Positions 18,188 to 26,979 of a DNA stretch of 64,000 nucleotides are shown piece after piece. The DNA is from an uncultured bacterium. GTDB taxonomy: Bacteria; Bacillota; Clostridia; Oscillospirales; Oscillospiraceae. The notes under the pieces are model-generated. The model ran no database searches, was not told the origin of the DNA, and saw only the letters and a list, made by a program, of their open reading frames with translations. Position 1 is the stretch's first letter. Each line of letters opens with the position of its first letter. The translations under genes and the position numbers were made by a program. The stretch spans positions 1-64,000 of the forward strand of contig CANRXB010000007.1 in assembly GCA_947643715.1 (NCBI GenBank). The letters run 5' to 3'.

Positions 18188-19304
18188 GCTTTTTTTGAGT
18201 CTCGTAGAGGGGCTGGGCGTGGACTTTTTCGCTGGCGTACCGGATTCCCTGCTGGCCCCATTGTGCGACACCCTGTATCGCAGGTATGGCGCGAAGCACC
18301 GGCGGCACGTGGTCGCCGCCAATGAGGGCGGGGCGGTAGGACTGGCCGCGGGCCACTATATCGCCACCGGCCGTCCCGGACTGGTGTACATGCAGAACAG
18401 CGGGATCGGGAACGCGGTGAACCCGATCGCCTCGCTGCTCCATGAGGACATCTACAAGATCCCCTGCCTGTTCGTGGTGGGCTGGCGGGGCCAGCCGGGC
18501 ATAGCGGACGAGCCCCAGCACAGGTTCCAGGGGAAGATCACGGTGGAGCTGTTGGAGCTGCTGGGGATCGAGACCTTCGTGCTGAAAAAGCAGGCGTCCC
18601 CGGACGAGGCGGGAGCGATCCTCGCTCAGTGCGGCGCTTTGCTGGAGGAGCGCCGCTGTGCGGCCGTCGTGGTGGAGAAAGGCGCATTGACGCAGTCGGA
18701 GAAGGCGGACTATCGGAACGGGCACAGCATGGCCCGGGAGCGGGCGCTGGAGCTGATCCTGGGCGCGGCCGGAACGGATGACATCTTCGTGTCCACCACG
18801 GGGAAAGCCTCCCGGGAGCTGTTCGAGCTGCGGGAGAAGCGGGGAGAAGGGCATGAGCGGGACTTCCTCACCGTCGGTTCTATGGGACATGCCCTGATGA
18901 TCGCCCTGGCGACGGCCATGGAGCGGTCGGAGCGCACCGTGTGGTGCATCGACGGGGACGGGGCGGCGCTGATGCACCTGGGCGGCCTGCGGCTGGCCGC
19001 AGGGATGGACTGTCCCAACCTGATCCATGTGGTGCTGAACAACGGCGCCCACGAGAGCGTAGGCGGTATGCCTGTGGCGGGCGGGACGTGCGGCTTCGCC
19101 CCGCTGGCGCGGAGCGCGGGATATCGGACGGTGTCCTGCGCCGGCAGCGAGCAGGAGCTGGCTCAGGAGCTGCCCAAGCTGCTGGCTGGGCAGGGGAGCC
19201 GGTTCATCGAGATCGAGGTGGCCTTGGGTTCCCGGGGAGACCTGGGCCGGCCCACGGTGTCCCCCCAGGAAGACCTGGCGTCGTTGAGGGAGTGTTTGAA
19301 ATGA
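18177..19304 (+). CDS. Phosphonopyruvate decarboxylase (TPP enzyme)
   Basis: VYMQNSGIGNAVNPIASLLH; GSMGHALMIALATAMERSERTVWCIDGDGAALMHLGGL…VVLNNGAHESVGG. Confidence 0.9.
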   Translation: MDAELFLSLVEGLGVDFFAGVPDSLLAPLCDTLYRRYGAKHRRHVVAANEGGAVGLAAGHYIATGRPGLVYMQNSGIGNAVNPIASLLHEDIYKIPCLFVVGWRGQPGIADEPQHRFQGKITVELLELLGIETFVLKKQASPDEAGAILAQCGALLEERRCAAVVVEKGALTQSEKADYRNGHSMARERALELILGAAGTDDIFVSTTGKASRELFELREKRGEGHERDFLTVGSMGHALMIALATAMERSERTVWCIDGDGAALMHLGGLRLAAGMDCPNLIHVVLNNGAHESVGGMPVAGGTCGFAPLARSAGYRTVSCAGSEQELAQELPKLLAGQGSRFIEIEVALGSRGDLGRPTVSPQEDLASLRECLK

Positions 19305-21313
19305 GAGCATTGATCTTGAATTCCGGCATGGGGCGGCGGATGGGGCCCCTCACGCAATGTCTGCCGAAGTGCATGACGCCCATCGGGGCGGGGCATACCA
19401 TCGTGAGCTGGCAGCTCGAGATGCTGAAACGGGCAGGGGTGACGGACGTGGTGATGACCACCGGCCCCTTCGACGGCACGCTGCGGGAGCACGCCTCGGC
19501 CCGTATGCCAGACGTGCGGTACGTACATAATCCGTCGTACCAGGAGACGAACTACATCTATTCCATGTATCTGGCGCGGGAGTGGCTGGACGACGACGTG
19601 CTGCTGCTCCATGGCGATCTGGTGATGGAGGAGTCGGTGCTGCGGGATCTGATCCAGGCCCCGCACAGCGCGGTGGCCGTGGAGGAGGACGCGCCGCTTC
19701 CCCAAAAGGATTTCAAAGCGCGCAGGAAGGACGGCCGCGTCGCCCAGATCGGGGTGGAGCTCTTCGGCCCGGACTGCGTGGCCAGCCAGCCGGCGTACAA
19801 ACTGCTTCGCTCGGACATGGCGGTCTGGCTGGAGACGATCGGGGCGTTCTGCGACCGGGGAGAGCGGGGCGTCTACGCGGAGGATGCCTTGAACACTGTG
19901 CTCGAGGATGTGGCTCTGTATCCGCTGCCGCTGGGCGGACGTCTGTGCAGGGAGATCGACAGCCCGGAGGATCTGGCGGACGTCACGGCAGACTTCCAGC
20001 GGTATCAGGCGGACCAGCCCAGGAAGCAAGTCTATATGTGCTTCGGCACGGATCTGATCCATCCCGGCCACCTGCGCATCATCCAAAAGGCGTCCGGTCT
20101 GGGCGAGCTCACTGCCGGCGTCCTGACGGACGAGGTGGTGGCGTCCTACAAGCGGTATCCGCTCATCCCGCTCAGCGAACGGCTGGAGATGTTCTCCGCG
20201 ATCAGAGGGGTCAGCCGGGTGGTGGTGCAGGATCAGCTCTCTTACGAAAAGGTGCTGCGGGAGCTGCGCCCCGATGTGGTGGTGCACGGCGACGACTGGA
20301 GGACGGGGCGTCAGGCCGGGATACGCCGGGAGGTCATCGAGCTCCTGTCCGAGTGGGGCGGAGAGCTGGTGGAGTATCCGTACACGAATTCAGAGACGGA
20401 CGAGGCTCTGGGGAACCTGGGCCGGCTGCTCAGCCTGCCGGAGAACAGGCGGCCCAGGCTGAAGAAGCTGCTGACGTATAAGCCGTGCCTGTCGGTGCTG
20501 GAGGCGCACAACGGACTGACCGGGCTCATCGTGGAAAAGACGGCGGTGGAGCGGCCCGGAGGGATCAAACAGTTCGACGCGATGTGGGTGTCCAGTCTGT
20601 GTGATTCCACGGCCAAGGGCAAGCCGGACATCGAGTTGGTGGACATGACGTCCCGGGTCAAGACGCTGGAAGAGATCATGGAGGTGACCACCAAGCCGAT
20701 CATCCTGGACGGGGACACCGGGGGGCTGACGGAGCATTTCGTGTTCAACATCCGCACGCTGGAGCGCATCGGCGTGTCGGCTGTGGTCATCGAGGACAAG
20801 AAGGGGCTGAAAAAGAATTCTCTTTTCGGCACGTCCGTGCAGCAGACACAGGACACGATAGAGGACTTCTGCGCGAAGCTCCGGGCAGGCAAGGAGGCAT
20901 TGAAGACGAAGGACTTCATGATCTTTGCCCGGTGTGAGAGCCTGATCCTGGAGCAGGGGATGCAGGACGCGTTGGAGCGGTGCTTCGCTTATGTCAAAGC
21001 CGGAGCGGACGGGATCATGATCCATTCCCGGCGCAAGGAGCCGGACGAGATCTTCGAGTTCTGCCGGAGGTTCCGGGAAGTGGAGCGGGACGTGCCCCTG
21101 GTGGTAGTGCCGACGACCTTCAACACCGTGACGGAAGAGGAGTTCGCGAAGGCCGGGGTGAACATCGTGATCCATGCCAACCACATGATCCGCAGCGCGT
21201 TCCCGGCCATGCAGCGCTGCGCGGAGATGATCTTGGAGAACTCCCGCTCCCGGGAAGCGGACAGCGTTTGTATGCCAATCGGCCAGGTCCTGACGCTGAT
21301 CGAGGACAAGTGA
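19301..21313 (+). CDS. Trimodular NTP transferase - HxGH cytidylyltransferase - phosphoenolpyruvate mutase
   Basis: LILNSGMGRRMGPLTQCLPKCMTPIG; CFGTDLIHPGHLRII (HxGH); PEP mutase motif EDKKGLKKNS. Confidence 0.92.
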   Translation: MRALILNSGMGRRMGPLTQCLPKCMTPIGAGHTIVSWQLEMLKRAGVTDVVMTTGPFDGTLREHASARMPDVRYVHNPSYQETNYIYSMYLAREWLDDDVLLLHGDLVMEESVLRDLIQAPHSAVAVEEDAPLPQKDFKARRKDGRVAQIGVELFGPDCVASQPAYKLLRSDMAVWLETIGAFCDRGERGVYAEDALNTVLEDVALYPLPLGGRLCREIDSPEDLADVTADFQRYQADQPRKQVYMCFGTDLIHPGHLRIIQKASGLGELTAGVLTDEVVASYKRYPLIPLSERLEMFSAIRGVSRVVVQDQLSYEKVLRELRPDVVVHGDDWRTGRQAGIRREVIELLSEWGGELVEYPYTNSETDEALGNLGRLLSLPENRRPRLKKLLTYKPCLSVLEAHNGLTGLIVEKTAVERPGGIKQFDAMWVSSLCDSTAKGKPDIELVDMTSRVKTLEEIMEVTTKPIILDGDTGGLTEHFVFNIRTLERIGVSAVVIEDKKGLKKNSLFGTSVQQTQDTIEDFCAKLRAGKEALKTKDFMIFARCESLILEQGMQDALERCFAYVKAGADGIMIHSRRKEPDEIFEFCRRFREVERDVPLVVVPTTFNTVTEEEFAKAGVNIVIHANHMIRSAFPAMQRCAEMILENSRSREADSVCMPIGQVLTLIEDK

Positions 21314-21314
21314 G

Positions 21315-22448
21315 ATGGAGGGACATGGGGAGTTCCGGGCGTTTTGCAGCGCCGAGGTCCGGCTGCTGGGGCTGGAGGAGGGCCGGGAACGGCTGCGGGG
21401 ATCGCTGGAGGATCCGGAGGGCACGGTCCTGGTGGCCAGCTCGGGGACCGTGTCCCGCCTGGGGATGGAGGCGCTCGCGCCGGAAGGGATCCGGATCGTG
21501 TCCGGCTTTTCGTCCGATCCGACGGTGGACGATCTGCGCGGCTGCCTGACCGCGCTGAGCGGCCGCAAGGTGGGACGGCTCGTCTGCGTCGGGGGAGGCA
21601 GCACGATCGACATGGGAAAGGCGCTGTGCGCCATGCTGGGCATGGAGGGCGGAGCGCCGGAGAGCTACGACGGGCTGTGTGAGGCGATCCAAAACAAGCG
21701 GTACGTCAGGGCGGACAGGGGCATAGAGCTGATCGCGTTCCCCACGACGGCGGGGACGGGCTCTGAGGTGACGCCGTGGGCGACCATCTGGGACCTGCGC
21801 GGCGGCCGGAAGCTGTCCGTGGACATGCCGGCCCTGACGCCGGATTTGGCTGCAATCGTACCGGGGTTCACGACACATATGCCAGCCCGGCTCACACTGT
21901 CCACGGGGCTGGACGCGCTGGCCCAGGCCATGGAATCGTTTTGGTCCCGGGCACGGGACCCGCTGTGCCAGGCCCTGGCGCTGGAGGGCGTCCGGCGGAT
22001 CCGCACACATCTGCCGGCGGCATTGTCCCGGCCAGGGGAGATGGAGCATCGGGAGGGGATGTGCCTGGGGGCGCTGCTGTCCGGGCTGGCCTTTTCCCGG
22101 ACCAGGACGACCGCCTGTCATTCCATATCCTACCCCATCACCATACGGCATGGGGTGGAGCATGGTCTGGCCGTCGCCGTGACGCTGGAAGAGGTGGCCC
22201 GGATCGATCGCAGTGCGGTGCCGGAGATCGAACAGATCTATGATATCTTCGGAGGGCCCCAGGGGCTGCATCGCTGGCTGGAGGAGACGTCCCGGCCGAT
22301 CCAGCCGTTGCGTCTGTCTGCGATGGGCATCACCGAGCAGGATCTGCCCGCGCTGGTGGATGGGGCCTTCACACAGGGCAGGATGGACAACAACCCCGTA
22401 CCTTTGGGGCGGGAAGACGTGGAGGGGATCCTCCGCCGGGTCCTGTGA
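21315..22448 (+). CDS. Iron-containing alcohol dehydrogenase, predicted phosphonoacetaldehyde reductase
   Basis: VGGGSTIDMGKAL, FPTTAGTGSEVTPWA, HSISYPITIRHGVEHGLAVA; context after PepM/Ppd. Confidence 0.8.
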   Translation: MEGHGEFRAFCSAEVRLLGLEEGRERLRGSLEDPEGTVLVASSGTVSRLGMEALAPEGIRIVSGFSSDPTVDDLRGCLTALSGRKVGRLVCVGGGSTIDMGKALCAMLGMEGGAPESYDGLCEAIQNKRYVRADRGIELIAFPTTAGTGSEVTPWATIWDLRGGRKLSVDMPALTPDLAAIVPGFTTHMPARLTLSTGLDALAQAMESFWSRARDPLCQALALEGVRRIRTHLPAALSRPGEMEHREGMCLGALLSGLAFSRTRTTACHSISYPITIRHGVEHGLAVAVTLEEVARIDRSAVPEIEQIYDIFGGPQGLHRWLEETSRPIQPLRLSAMGITEQDLPALVDGAFTQGRMDNNPVPLGREDVEGILRRVL

Positions 22449-22490
22449 CGGATGGGACCGATGGTATGACGATATAAGGAGTGTTTGATG

Positions 22491-22727
22491 ATGGAGAACA
22501 TGATGTATGCCCTGACTTCGCTGCCCTGTGTGGCCGGTTATCTGGACCCCAGCGTGATGACCTACGCCATCCAGGTGGTGGCGGGGGTAGTAGTGGCGGT
22601 GGGCGCCGTGGCGGGGATCTACTGGCGCAAGGCCAAGCGCAAGCTCCAAGACAAGCTGGGCATCGATGAGGACGCGAAGAAGCAGGTCGAGGACGATGTG
22701 ATCGAGCTGAAAGACGAGGACAAGTGA
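22491..22727 (+). CDS. Small single-TM protein with charged C-terminal tail (YLDP motif)
   Basis: MENMMYALTSLPCVAGYLDPSVMTYAIQVVAGVVVAVGAVAGIYWRKAKRKLQDKLGIDEDAKK…; RBS AAGGAG upstream. Confidence 0.7.
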   Translation: MENMMYALTSLPCVAGYLDPSVMTYAIQVVAGVVVAVGAVAGIYWRKAKRKLQDKLGIDEDAKKQVEDDVIELKDEDK

Positions 22728-22806
22728 TCCAAGCCCCAGGGATGGGGCGGGATGCTCCCTGCGATCGTGCGGGAGCCGCAGCGGACCGCAGTACGTCGCA
22801 TATATA

Positions 22807-22838
22807 CCAAGCCCCGGGAGGTCTCTCCCGGGGCTTGG
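22807..22838. terminator. Bidirectional intrinsic terminator
   Basis: CCAAGCCCCGGGAG-GTCT-CTCCCGGGGCTTGG between convergent genes. Confidence 0.8.
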
Positions 22839-22856
22839 TCCGTTTTCAGCACGAGA

Positions 22857-24944
22857 TCAGTTGAACAGCTCCTCGTTGTCTTTGAACAGCTCCCGGACCC
22901 GGCGCTTGAGCAGTCTGTGGGAGGACTTGCGCAGTTCCGGGTCGCTGGCGATGAGCGCTTCCGCTGCGGACCGGGCCTCCTTCAAAAGCTCGATGTCGGC
23001 GGCGAAATCGGCGACCTTGAGCTGAGGAAGGCCGTGCTGGCGTTTGCCGAAGAAATCGCCGGGTCCGCGCAGCCGCAGATCCTCTTCCGCGATCTGGAAG
23101 CCGTCATTGGTGGCACACAGCGCCCGCAGCCGCTCCCGGGCGGTCTCGCTCCGGCTGGAGGTCACCAGCACACAGTAGCTTTGATGCTTCCCCCGGCCTA
23201 CCCGGCCCCGGAGCTGGTGGAGCTGGCTCAGGCCGAACCGTTCCGCGTTCTCCACGATCATCAGGGACGCGTTGGGGACGTCCACGCCCACCTCGACGAC
23301 GGTGGTGGATACCAGCACGTCCAGCTCCCCTCCGGCGAAGCCGGCCATCACCGCCTCTTTTTCCTTGGGCCTCAGCTTGCCGTGGACGAAACCGATCCGC
23401 AGCTCGGGGAACACCTCTTCCTGGAGCTGCTTGGCGTAGGTGGTCACCGCCTTCAGGTCCATGGGCGCTCCACTGGGCTCGCCCCACTCGGGAAGGTCCC
23501 CGGACTCCTCCACGGAGGGGCACACGATATACACCTGGCGCCCTTCAGCCACCTGCTTTCGGACGAAGCCGTACATCCGCTGCCGTTTGTTTTCCCCGAT
23601 TATGAAGGTGGACACCGGGGTCCGGCCGGGGGGCAGCTCGTCCATGACGGAGACGTCCAGGTCGCCGTAGATGATGAGGGCCAGCGTCCGGGGGATGGGG
23701 GTGGCGGACATGACCAGCACATGAGGCGACACCGACCCGCTCTTTTCCGCCAGCGCGGCCCGCTGGGCCACGCCGAAGCGGTGCTGTTCGTCGGCGATGA
23801 CCAGTCCCAGGTCCCGATAGTCTACGCCCAGGGAGAACAGCGCGTGAGTGCCCACGATGAGGTCCAGGTCTCCCGAGGCCAGCGCCGCCAGGACCTCTTT
23901 TTTCGCCGAGCCCTTCACCGACCCGGTGAGCAGCCCGACGCGGATCCCGGCAGGCGCGAGCAGGGCGCTCAACGTCCGGGCGTGCTGCTCCGCCAGCAGC
24001 TCGGTGGGGGCCATGAGAGCGCATTGCACGGCGTTTTTTGCCGCGATCCACGCCCCGAAAGCGGCCACCGCCGTCTTTCCGGAGCCCACATCTCCCTGTA
24101 CCAGCCGGTTCATGGCACGGCCCGAGCACAGGTCTGCGGCGATGTCCTCCATGGCTCGCCGCTGGGCCCCCGTGGGGGCGAAGGGGAGCAATGCGGCGAA
24201 TTCGTCCGGCGAGCCGGTCAAGATCCGCCCCTCTCCCTGGGCCCGCCGGTCCTTCAGCCGGGCCAGGCCGCAGGTGAGGACGAACAGCTCCTCGAACACC
24301 AGCCGCCGCCGGGCGATGGCCAGCTCCTCGAAGGAGCCAGGGTAGTGGATGTTTTTTCGGGCATATCGAGTCTGGCAGAGCTGATGCTCCCGCCGCACCT
24401 GGCCGGGGAGCACTTCGGGCAGGCCGTCCAGGCATTCGTCCACCGCCCGGCGGGTGAGTCCGGCCAAGAGATTGTTGGAGATGCCCGCCGTCAAGGGGTA
24501 GACCGGCATGATCAGCCCTGTGGTCCGCTGAGCTCCTTCCCGTTCGAATACGGGATTGGTCATGGCGTAGCTGCCGCCCTGACGTTCCACTACGCCGTAA
24601 AATACATAGCTGTCTCCGCGATGCAGCACTTCCCGGATGTAATCCTGATTGAAAAAGGTGACGTTCACTGTCCCGGTGTCGTCCACGGCTTTCACTTTCA
24701 CCAGTGACAGGCCCCGCCGGACGTAACTGATCCGTGGGGTCTCTGCTATCAGGACGGAGACACAGCAGGGCTGATCAGAGGGCGCGTCCTGAAGGGAGCA
24801 GGATCCCCGCCGGTCCTCATAGCGTTGAGGCAGGTGGTCCAAGAGGTCGCCCATGGTGGACAGCCCCAGCTTTTCCAGCTTTTTGCCCCGCGCCGGGCCG
24901 ACCCCGGGCAGGTCGGTCAGGGAAGTATCTCTGCTCAGCTCCAT
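22857..24944 (-). CDS. recG: ATP-dependent DNA helicase RecG
   Basis: RLVQGDVGSGKTAVA, DEQHRFGV, QLRGRVGRGKHQS, LRGPGDFFGKRQHG. Confidence 0.97.
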   Translation of the reverse strand: MELSRDTSLTDLPGVGPARGKKLEKLGLSTMGDLLDHLPQRYEDRRGSCSLQDAPSDQPCCVSVLIAETPRISYVRRGLSLVKVKAVDDTGTVNVTFFNQDYIREVLHRGDSYVFYGVVERQGGSYAMTNPVFEREGAQRTTGLIMPVYPLTAGISNNLLAGLTRRAVDECLDGLPEVLPGQVRREHQLCQTRYARKNIHYPGSFEELAIARRRLVFEELFVLTCGLARLKDRRAQGEGRILTGSPDEFAALLPFAPTGAQRRAMEDIAADLCSGRAMNRLVQGDVGSGKTAVAAFGAWIAAKNAVQCALMAPTELLAEQHARTLSALLAPAGIRVGLLTGSVKGSAKKEVLAALASGDLDLIVGTHALFSLGVDYRDLGLVIADEQHRFGVAQRAALAEKSGSVSPHVLVMSATPIPRTLALIIYGDLDVSVMDELPPGRTPVSTFIIGENKRQRMYGFVRKQVAEGRQVYIVCPSVEESGDLPEWGEPSGAPMDLKAVTTYAKQLQEEVFPELRIGFVHGKLRPKEKEAVMAGFAGGELDVLVSTTVVEVGVDVPNASLMIVENAERFGLSQLHQLRGRVGRGKHQSYCVLVTSSRSETARERLRALCATNDGFQIAEEDLRLRGPGDFFGKRQHGLPQLKVADFAADIELLKEARSAAEALIASDPELRKSSHRLLKRRVRELFKDNEELFN

Positions 24945-25099
24945 GTCCTCACCTCCGACGGCTGTATTATCAAGAGTATACCACATCTCACAGGGGAAAA
25001 CGATCCCTTCCAGGCGCTTTGACGATCTTTATCTCAGCGTGCCCGTGGCGTCCCCGCGTTTGAGCGGCCCTGGCCGGGAGCCGCCGCGGTCCATCCCAT

Positions 25100-25134
25100 A
25101 AAACGGACCTGCCGCATCGCGGCAGGTCCGTTTT
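25100..25134. terminator. Bidirectional intrinsic terminator
   Basis: AAAACGGACCTGCCGC-ATC-GCGGCAGGTCCGTTTT. Confidence 0.85.
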
Positions 25135-25149
25135 CCTATCATGCCGGGG

Positions 25150-26979
25150 TCACGCGCCCAACACCTTCGCCGCGTTCTCCTCAGCGAACTGCTTGCTGTA
25201 CAGATCGTGATAATATCCCCGTGCTCTCAGCAAGCTCTGGTGGGTGCCCTGTTCCACGATCTTCCCGTCCCGGACCACCAGGATCATGTCCGCTTTACGG
25301 ATGGTGGACAGGCGGTGGGCGATGAGGAACGATGTGCGGTCCCGCAGCAGATGGTCGATGGCGTTTTGGATATACTGCTCGGTCTGCGTGTCGATGGAGG
25401 AGGTGGCCTCGTCCAGCACGAAGATGCGCGGATCGGCCAGCACGGCCCGGGCGAAGGAGATGAGCTGCTTCTCGCCGGTGGACAGGCGGTCGCCCTCCTC
25501 GCCCACGTCGCTGTCCCAGCCCTGCTCCAGCTTGGCCACCACCTTGTCCGCAGACACGGCCCGTGCCGCAGCCTCCACCTCCGCGTCGGTGGCGTCCAGC
25601 CGGCCGTAGCGGATGTTCTCCCGCACGGAGCCGGAGAACAGGTGAGGGCTTTGCAGCACATAACCGATGCTGGAATGGAGCCAGAGCTGGCTGCGCTCCC
25701 GGTAGTCCCGGCCGTCGATCAGGATCTTCCCCTTGGTCGGCTCGAAGAACCGGCAGGCCAGGTTCACCAGGGTGGACTTGCCAGCCCCCGTCTCACCGAC
25801 GATGGCCACAGTGGTGCCCGCAGGGATGTGCAGGTCGAAATGCTCCAACACATCGTCCCCGCCGTCCGGGTAGCGGAAGGTCACGTCCTTGAATTCGATC
25901 TCGCCTTGGATCGGCTCCCAGTTCTCCCGCTTGGGCGAGAAGGAGTCGCCGTACTTCTCGACGACCTCCGGAGCGTCGGTGATCTGGGGCTCTTCCGACA
26001 AAAGGCCGGTGACCCGTTCGATGGACGCCTGGAGGGCGATGAATTCCGCCAGATTGCCCGTCAGGTTCTGGACCGGCTCGAAGATGCCCATGGCGTAGGT
26101 GATGAACACGGACAGGGTGGCGATCTCCAGCGCCTGCTCCTGCACCAGCCATCCCCCCCGGAGCAGCACGATGGCCACGGTCAGGGTGGAGAAGAACAGC
26201 GTCACGGGGATATACACCGCGTTGAGCCGGGCGGCCCGGGTGGCGGAGCTGCGCATGGTATCGGTGAGTCCCTGGAACGCGCCGATGTTCCGATCCTCGA
26301 TGACCAGGGTCTTGGAGGTCTTGGCGCCGGTGATGCCCTCGTTGAAGGCCCCTGTGATCTTGGAGTTGATCTTGCGCACCTTGCGGGTCCAGTGGAGGAT
26401 CCTGGGCTGGAAATATCCGGTCAGGACGGCCACGAAGGGCACCACCAGGATGACCACCAGGGCGAGCTGCCAGTTCAGCAGCAGCATGGCCACGAAAGTG
26501 CCAGACACATAGAACAGCGCGTCCACGATGTCCATCAGCCCCCAGGCGATGTTCCCGGCGATGCGGTTGGTGTCGTTCGTCACCCGGGTGAGGAGATAGC
26601 CCACGGGGGTGACGTTGTAGAACGAGAGGGACAGCACCTGTAGGTGCTCGAACAGGTCTTTGCGCAGGTCCCGGCCCATATACATCTCGATGTGCATGGA
26701 GGCCCTGGTGCAGCCGATGCACAGCAGGCTCATGACCACGATGGCCCCTGCGTAGCACAGCACGAAAGGAGCCAGGCCGTCCAGGGCGCCGGCCGTGATG
26801 AAGTGGCTGATGGCGTATTTTTGGAACAAGGGGAGAGACACGTCCACCACGGCGGACAGGGCGCAGAAGCCGATCATCCCGAAGATATATCGCTTGAACC
26901 GGCCCAAGATGGGCAGCAGGCGCTTCCAGATGGACAAGTCGAAGGACTTGGTATATTCTTTTTCGTCGAACGCGGCCAT
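25150..26979 (-). CDS. ABC exporter half-transporter (permease/ATPase)
   Basis: GETGAGKSTLVNL, STGEKQLISFARAVL, FVLDEATSSID; six-TM N-terminus. Confidence 0.95.
   Translation of the reverse strand: MAAFDEKEYTKSFDLSIWKRLLPILGRFKRYIFGMIGFCALSAVVDVSLPLFQKYAISHFITAGALDGLAPFVLCYAGAIVVMSLLCIGCTRASMHIEMYMGRDLRKDLFEHLQVLSLSFYNVTPVGYLLTRVTNDTNRIAGNIAWGLMDIVDALFYVSGTFVAMLLLNWQLALVVILVVPFVAVLTGYFQPRILHWTRKVRKINSKITGAFNEGITGAKTSKTLVIEDRNIGAFQGLTDTMRSSATRAARLNAVYIPVTLFFSTLTVAIVLLRGGWLVQEQALEIATLSVFITYAMGIFEPVQNLTGNLAEFIALQASIERVTGLLSEEPQITDAPEVVEKYGDSFSPKRENWEPIQGEIEFKDVTFRYPDGGDDVLEHFDLHIPAGTTVAIVGETGAGKSTLVNLACRFFEPTKGKILIDGRDYRERSQLWLHSSIGYVLQSPHLFSGSVRENIRYGRLDATDAEVEAAARAVSADKVVAKLEQGWDSDVGEEGDRLSTGEKQLISFARAVLADPRIFVLDEATSSIDTQTEQYIQNAIDHLLRDRTSFLIAHRLSTIRKADMILVVRDGKIVEQGTHQSLLRARGYYHDLYSKQFAEENAAKVLGA

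Noticed and set aside
16313-22448. Complete fosfomycin-type antibiotic cluster
   Set aside because: No Fom3-like B12 radical SAM, Fom4-like epoxidase or resistance kinase in the window; only the early HEP/CMP-HEP steps are present.
22752-24707. 651-aa plus-strand ORF opposite recG
   Set aside because: Low-complexity antisense translation of an unambiguous recG; typical GC-rich shadow ORF.
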